DNA from: Amoebophrya sp. A120
Lineage: Eukaryota > Sar > Dinophyceae > Syndiniales > Amoebophryaceae
Reading direction: 5' to 3'
Assembly: GCA_905178155.1 (NCBI GenBank)
Contig: CAJINV010000002.1
Coordinates: forward strand, 8,575,224 to 8,639,223
DNA length: 64,000 bases
The notes under the pieces were generated by a model. The model was not told where the DNA came from. It did no database searches and saw nothing but the letters and a program-made list of their open reading frames with translations. Positions 59,433 through 64,000 of this stretch are shown here, piece by piece (position 1 is the stretch's first letter; each line of letters begins with the position of its first letter). Made by a program: the position numbers and the translations under genes.

Positions 59433-60299
59433 TCACGACGGTTTATGTGGTGATGGGTTCGAGGTTTCGTCAGCATCAGACAATGGAACCGTCTCACTAG
59501 CGCCGGGTTCACCTGCAAGTGTGCAAGAACCATCTGTAGTTTCCTTTTGATCTACCGTGACCGCAGCGGCGCGCCTGCGTTCCAGCCGATCGCGACGCAA
59601 CACCACCGCCTCATCTTCTTCTTTTCGTATCAACTGTAAAAATGTCTGGGTCTGGAAGAATCCAACTTGTCATGCTGATTTTGGATTCTAAAAAAATTTG
59701 TGTTGCATGAGCAGCAAAGAGTGTCCAAGTTTTGCTACACGGACAGAGCATTTGTCATGCGGTATAGGCATCAGGAAGCCCTCACAAAATCTGTGATGCT
59801 AGGGCATGCATCACAGACATCAGGAGTCATGCACCATGTGCATGACAAACCTGGCAATCTTCCAGACCCAGACATTTTTACATTTGATATTTCGATTCCG
59901 CTTCCAATAGATGGCGAGCTCGACCGCCGCGAGGCCGAAAACCAGAATGGGAATCGCGGGGTGGCACAGCTGGTCTTTCTGCGACGTCAGAAATTGCTGC
60001 AGGAAGTGCTTGTACCCCGTCTTGTCCCCATGGTTTGCGGACGAAAAGGAGCGGCGGCTTGATGAAGAAGATGTTGAACGCGTGGATGAGGTTTTCAAGC
60101 CCATGCTTGTGATCTTCGGAATACTGGTGCGGCAGATGCTTCTAGTGAAGACGCATGTACAACATGCGAGAGAGTCTCTTGCCAATACTGAGCTCAACGC
60201 CGCCGATGAGGCGGCTACACAACTTGCCCTCGTGGCGGTGGCCCCGGGCTTTGGCACCATAACGCTCCGCAGCATGATGTTGTAGTTGTTCGTGTTCAA
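59433..60299 (-). CDS. Small single-helix membrane protein, probably mitochondrial (199 residues)
   Basis: The first 90 residues are rich in Ser, Arg, Ala and Thr with almost no acid (MLRSVMVPKPGATATRAS, later SSSSSRRSFSSANHGDKTGY), as in a mitochondrial targeting sequence; the start could be the ATG at 60299 or an in-frame ATG about eight codons later. Then KHFLQQFLTSQKDQLC precedes one helix AIPILVFGLAAVELAIYW, and a strongly charged segment RKEEDEAVVLRRDRLERRR. The introner at 59628-59889 splits it just after the helix; removal with one duplication gives YWKRNR-KEEDEA and exactly 200 codons. I recognise no family; a small respiratory-complex subunit would fit the layout, but that is a guess. 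Confidence 0.65.
59628..59889 (-). mobile_element. Introner element (262 bp) in the small membrane protein gene
   Basis: Termini TATCAACTGTAAAAATGTCT and, from the other side, TATCAAATGTAAAAATGTCT, continuing into GGGTCTGGAAG. Perfect duplication TTTCG at 59623-59627 and 59890-59894. Interior copies of TTTGTCATGC and GCATGACAAA match the positions seen in the 24424-24683 element, so the two are recent relatives. Confidence 0.92.
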
Positions 60300-60926
60300 T
60301 ATAGGCAGTCGAAAAAATGTGTCATGGAAACGGTAGCGTTTGCATTTGCAACATTTTTTTCAAGAAAAACGACGGGGAGTGATAAAAAGATACAGTGCCG
60401 CAGATAAACAAATCACATGTACAGCACGAAATAGCCGATGAAAAACAGATACAAAAACGCGCCTTGCATTAAAACACTAAACATACACGATCACCATATT
60501 TATAAATTCCAAAGGCAACCGAGAAAAACACTACACGTCGAGTCTGTGGCGCTACTCGTAAATCGATTTACACCAAAAAACTGCGTCAACAACAACAGGT
60601 GGTAGCATTCCAAAAAACTGCGTCAACATCTGCAGATGATTGCGAAGTCATTCTCATTGCGCCTTTCGAGAACTCATCACATTGCTTCCCCGTTCTATGC
60701 TGCCTAGGCTGCGCTAAAAATGCTCGCCAACGGCGCGCTGCGTGTGCGCATCATCGCGTGCCGGAGGTAATTATCGTAGTGCCGCCGATTGTTTTCTTTT
60801 CTTGGAATCTGTTCTTGTGCCATATATCAGCTTCATCTGTCTGATCTGACGGCCAGCATTTTTTGAGTTCTGAAACGTTGATGATCGTACAGGAAGTGGA
60901 ATCTTCAAATAGAAGATCATTATCAC
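60300..60926. other. Intergenic stretch, no gene seen
   Basis: Contains the 3' flank of the Cys-rich gene and the 5' flank of the small membrane protein gene. The phrase CCAAAAAACTGCGTCAACA occurs twice, near 60575 and 60610, a short direct repeat. Confidence 0.45.
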
Positions 60927-63900
60927 CTAGCACCACAACAAGGATGCCGTCAGAACCAGGACTACCGACGAGAAGGCTGTCGGTACAATTATCTGCCCCC
61001 CACGTCGCAAGCCCCCAAACCAGGTCCACCCTCCGCCTCCCCGCAAACCGCCGGCCGCGCTGCTTTTATTGACGCCGTTGTTTATTCCGCCACCCACGGT
61101 TACATCGGATAGCGTGTCACCGACCTGCGAAACAATCGCGCCGGGCGCACGCAATAACGCGCTCACGCCCCTGCCAAGATGACCGGCCAGGCCGAGCTCC
61201 TCGTGCTGGATGGAGTACGCCCCCAGCCAGGGGGGCACCGTGGCGCACTGCCACCGCTCCTGGATTTGGTCCGGGCGGCCCTTGACGCATCTCCCCTTTT
61301 TGGCCGGTTGCTGGTTCTCCTGCACCGTCGACAATAGCGAGTCCACCAAATTGCCAGCCACATGGTCCTTAGAATTGAAAATTTTCACGCTTCGATTTCC
61401 TTTCAGAAGATGTTGAAGCAGTAGCAGAAGGCACTACATCTACAACATAGATACAACATTATAACCATCAATCACTTGCTCTACCTCCACTTCCCACACA
61501 CAAATTGCGAGCGAGCTTTTTTGGCACTGTTCCTGCGTGAGAATGTCGCCGCACTTTTTCATGTAGTACTCGTTTTCCTGTTCCTCGGTCGCCACGGCGC
61601 CCCCGAACGCCGCTTTTGTCTGGCACTTGCCGTCCTGGAACTCGCAACGGGCAAACTTCGCACACTCGTCCGGTTTGGACCGCGTCTCGCACCGCTGGCA
61701 GGTGTTGTACGAGTGGGCCAGAAGCTTCGCGCTCTCTTTGTGCCGCGACGCATCGTGGGCAAATTGGGAGGTGCCGGCGACGTCGGGTATGCAGCTGTCA
61801 GATCAGGGAAGAGAACGAAACCAAGAATTAGGATTAGCGTTTGAGGGATGTTGTTGGGAAGGATGATCGAAGATACTACTTGCTTCTTCTGTCTACTCCT
61901 AGAGGAGCAAAAACCTCCTGTGACCAATTTTGCAAAAATAATTTTCTTGATTTCCAACACAAACCCTGCTCGACTTTCTTTGATACCCAACTGCGAGCAC
62001 TTACACGGATCGACGTAGCAAAATACCTGGGGATCAACATCATGATAGGTTTGATTTATGATTTCTGATTCTTCATCATACATACTGAAGGTGAGTTTGC
62101 AGCTGAAGTTTGTTGAGAAATGATTGAGCAAAACAAATTGAACTTCAAGCACTCCTACTGTTTGATGCCGTGTTTCTACGCTGGATTTTTTCCAGAAATT
62201 TGTCAAATAATTCTCCGCAAAATGAAAAAAATCACACCTGCGCGCAGTTGGGGAAATTCAAACCGCCATGATTCCGATCGCTTTTCACGTCAGTCGATGG
62301 ACACTCGCCATTCCAAATGTCCTCGCCCCAGTTTGCCTGCGGCATGTCCCACGCATTACAGAACGAGCCGAAATAGGGACTCAGCTCGATGACCTGGTCC
62401 TCATTATCCGTCTCCGCGGTGGTAGACGCCGACTGCCCCGCGTTTGCACGATCTTCTCGACGAGTCTGGTGAGTTTGTAGCGCACTGTACGAGGACGAGG
62501 ACGACATGGACGCTGAAAAATCATCGTTCGTGAGCGGCGGCACCTTGTCGTTCTGGCTTTTTTCCAAGGCCTTTGGCTGACCGAAAGTCGTGTCCCATTT
62601 CACGACCAAGTTGTCTGGGATGGAAACTGACTGTTCTGTGCTAGAAGTAGTACCTCCTGCAGTAGATGCTGACCCCCCGGACGAGCTTCTGGTACCTGCA
62701 TTCGACGAAGATGAAGAAGAACCTCCTTGTTCCACTGTTCCGTCGTACCCTTTCAGCTCGTGCTGCAAGTCCGTCGTCCGGTGGTCAGAGTAGGAGGAAA
62801 CGTCCAACGGCAGGCGTGCGCGTATTTCTTCCCACGATAAGCAAGCGCAGTCACTGTCTCCGTAGTCGTACTTCACCTCGTTGCCGCCTACCACGAAAGA
62901 CTCCTTCGTTTTGGGTTCGGCATTTAGCCCGCTGCTCGACTTTTTCAACAATCCGGATGGTGTGCCGTTCTTTTTGTTCTCCTTGACGACGTTGTTGTTT
63001 CTTATCCCGGGAACAGGAGAGGAATTTTGATCGGTTTGCTCCTGCATGCTGTCGACTTTCATGACACTGAGCGCGCCTTCCCCGGCATCCGCTGCTGGCT
63101 GCAGAGCACCGGTGTTCGTGAACAGCGCAGGAGGTTGCTGGGCCCCTGTAGTTCCTACCGCGACTGCGCCCGGAGCTGCAGTTCCTGCAGTGCCTATCAC
63201 CAGGGGCGGGCTCGTCGCCGGTGGGGCTGCTGCGGTGACAGGCACGTAAATGATCGGCGCTTGCTGCGGCAGAACACCATTATTTGCGCTCGTTGCGACG
63301 ACGTCCGAAGTTGCACTGGCAACAGTCGAGGACGTGGCCGAGCCGCGTTGCTGGATATCATCTACTTCTGGCTGCGGGGACGTCAACAACGCCCCATTTC
63401 CGAGATCCTTTCCGTTGACGACGATGGTGATGCGCTTGTTATCGTTGTTGTTCCTGTTTTCTTCGGAGCTTTCCTCCTGCTGTTGTTGACCACTGGATAT
63501 ATCATACCCGCTAGACAAAACTGCGTTATTTCCGACCTCGCCGCCTCCTTCTGGCTCGGACGAAGAGGCTGAGCCACTGGTGCTTGAAGGGATTCCGGAC
63601 GACCTGGTGATAATCGCCACAGTCGTTTTCCCCGCCTGGTCGTCTGCCGAAAATCTTTCCTTTTGCCGACCGACGTGCTGCTGTTGGTGTTCTTTCGCGA
63701 CCTCCAGAGCTGCAGTTGAGCTGCGAGGAGCAGATGGAGAAGCGGCTGCTGCTGCTGATACAACGTCACCTGCTCGAGTGGAACTACTAGTCGACGAGCT
63801 GTCGCTGTCGGGTGGTAAGTGCGAATCTTGAGGGTCTCCACTCTTGCTTTCTGATTCCCCGCGTCTTTCTCCACCATTTTGAACGACACTGCTTTCACCG

Positions 63901-64000
63901 GGTAAAATTGTTGTCGACGATTCATCTCCCGATAATTTCGTGGCTCCACTGGTGCCAGTTTCAGCAACTGCCCCTTTTCGTTTATTTTGTTTTTCCTGCA
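60927..64000 (-). CDS. Cys-rich secreted protein with alveolate-type WCYVDP-like domain, 5' end beyond window
   Basis: The frame is open through the window end at 64000, so the start lies outside. The N part seen (62232-64000) is Ser/Gly/Ala/Thr-rich with a Pro/Ala/Val stretch. It is followed by FGSFCNAWDMPQANWGEDIW, a GT-AG intron, then VFCYVDPCKCSQ, then (61495-61795) SYNTCQRCETRSKPDECAKF and CEFQDGKCQTKA with more Cys. The order C-x-A-W-D, CYVDPCxC, SYxTC matches a disulfide domain I remember from dinoflagellate and other alveolate surface proteins (WCYVDPCNC type); I know no formal name. The last exon (60927-about 61400) is Gly-rich and ends with IIVPTAFSSVVLVLTASLLW, a C-terminal hydrophobic segment that could be a membrane or GPI anchor signal. 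Middle exon borders are approximate. Confidence 0.65.

Noticed and set aside
4978-59889. Ciliate-type DNA elimination (TA-bounded internal eliminated sequences) instead of introns
   Set aside because: The ends begin and finish with TA, but dinoflagellates have no known somatic nucleus, and introners with spliced removal are described in this group. Kept as a remote alternative only.
1-64000. CRISPR arrays, rRNA and tRNA genes
   Set aside because: No regularly spaced repeats of that kind and no recognisable rRNA or tRNA sequence seen on either strand; short tRNAs could still be missed by eye.

Overview
This is nuclear DNA of a eukaryote with spliced genes. I infer a syndinian dinoflagellate close to Amoebophrya. 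The reasons are: every gene I can support lies on the minus strand, a 64-kb one-way array of the kind dinoflagellates have; several introns are whole transposon-like 'introner' elements with inverted ends and 5-bp target duplications, as described in Amoebophrya; and there is a selenoprotein T with an in-frame TGA and a Cys-rich protein with a domain type I associate with alveolates. The taxon is an inference, since no rRNA or other marker is present.

Layout by coordinate (transcription runs from high to low). 1-2.1 kb: a 622-bp inverted-repeat transposon and no gene. 2.1-3.5 kb: unrecognised gene. 4.9-7.9 kb: B-box zinc finger/coiled-coil gene. 8.2-11.35 kb: GC-rich island without credible genes, holding a 1.5-kb introner-like element. 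12.3-19.3 kb: large GYF-domain protein. 20.5-22.7 kb: UFD1. 22.8-23.5 kb: orphan exons. 24.1-25.9 kb: selenoprotein T. 26.8-29.2 kb: four-helix-type (one-domain) voltage-gated cation channel with EF-hands. 29.9-30.8 kb: second GC-rich island. 31.5-34.0 kb: NOP56. 35.4-37.9 kb: two small membrane/Cys-rich genes. 39.0-43.7 kb: p115/USO1-like vesicle tether. 44.2-46.2 kb: coiled-coil protein. 46.8-50.8 kb: ITFG1/TIP-like FG-GAP membrane protein. 51.3-52.2 kb: unrecognised 252-residue protein. 53.3-55.5 kb: secreted acidic, His/Tyr/Asp-rich protein. 56.4-58.7 kb: eIF4G-like MIF4G protein. 59.4-60.3 kb: small one-helix membrane protein, probably mitochondrial. 60.9-64.0 kb: Cys-rich secreted protein running off the window end.

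The genes are mostly housekeeping (protein quality control, ER redox, snoRNP, translation, vesicle traffic) with no shared pathway. The strongest signal in the window is the set of introner elements at 4978, 21954, 24159, 24424, 44397, 47568 and 59628. Each begins TAT and ends ATA on the plus strand, carries inverted ends, sits between copies of a 5-bp duplication, and removing the element plus one copy restores an uninterrupted reading frame. In UFD1 and selenoprotein T the restored protein also matches its family across the join. The splice ends are not GT-AG. A 1526-bp element at 9801 has the same terminal design and may show what a large family member looks like.
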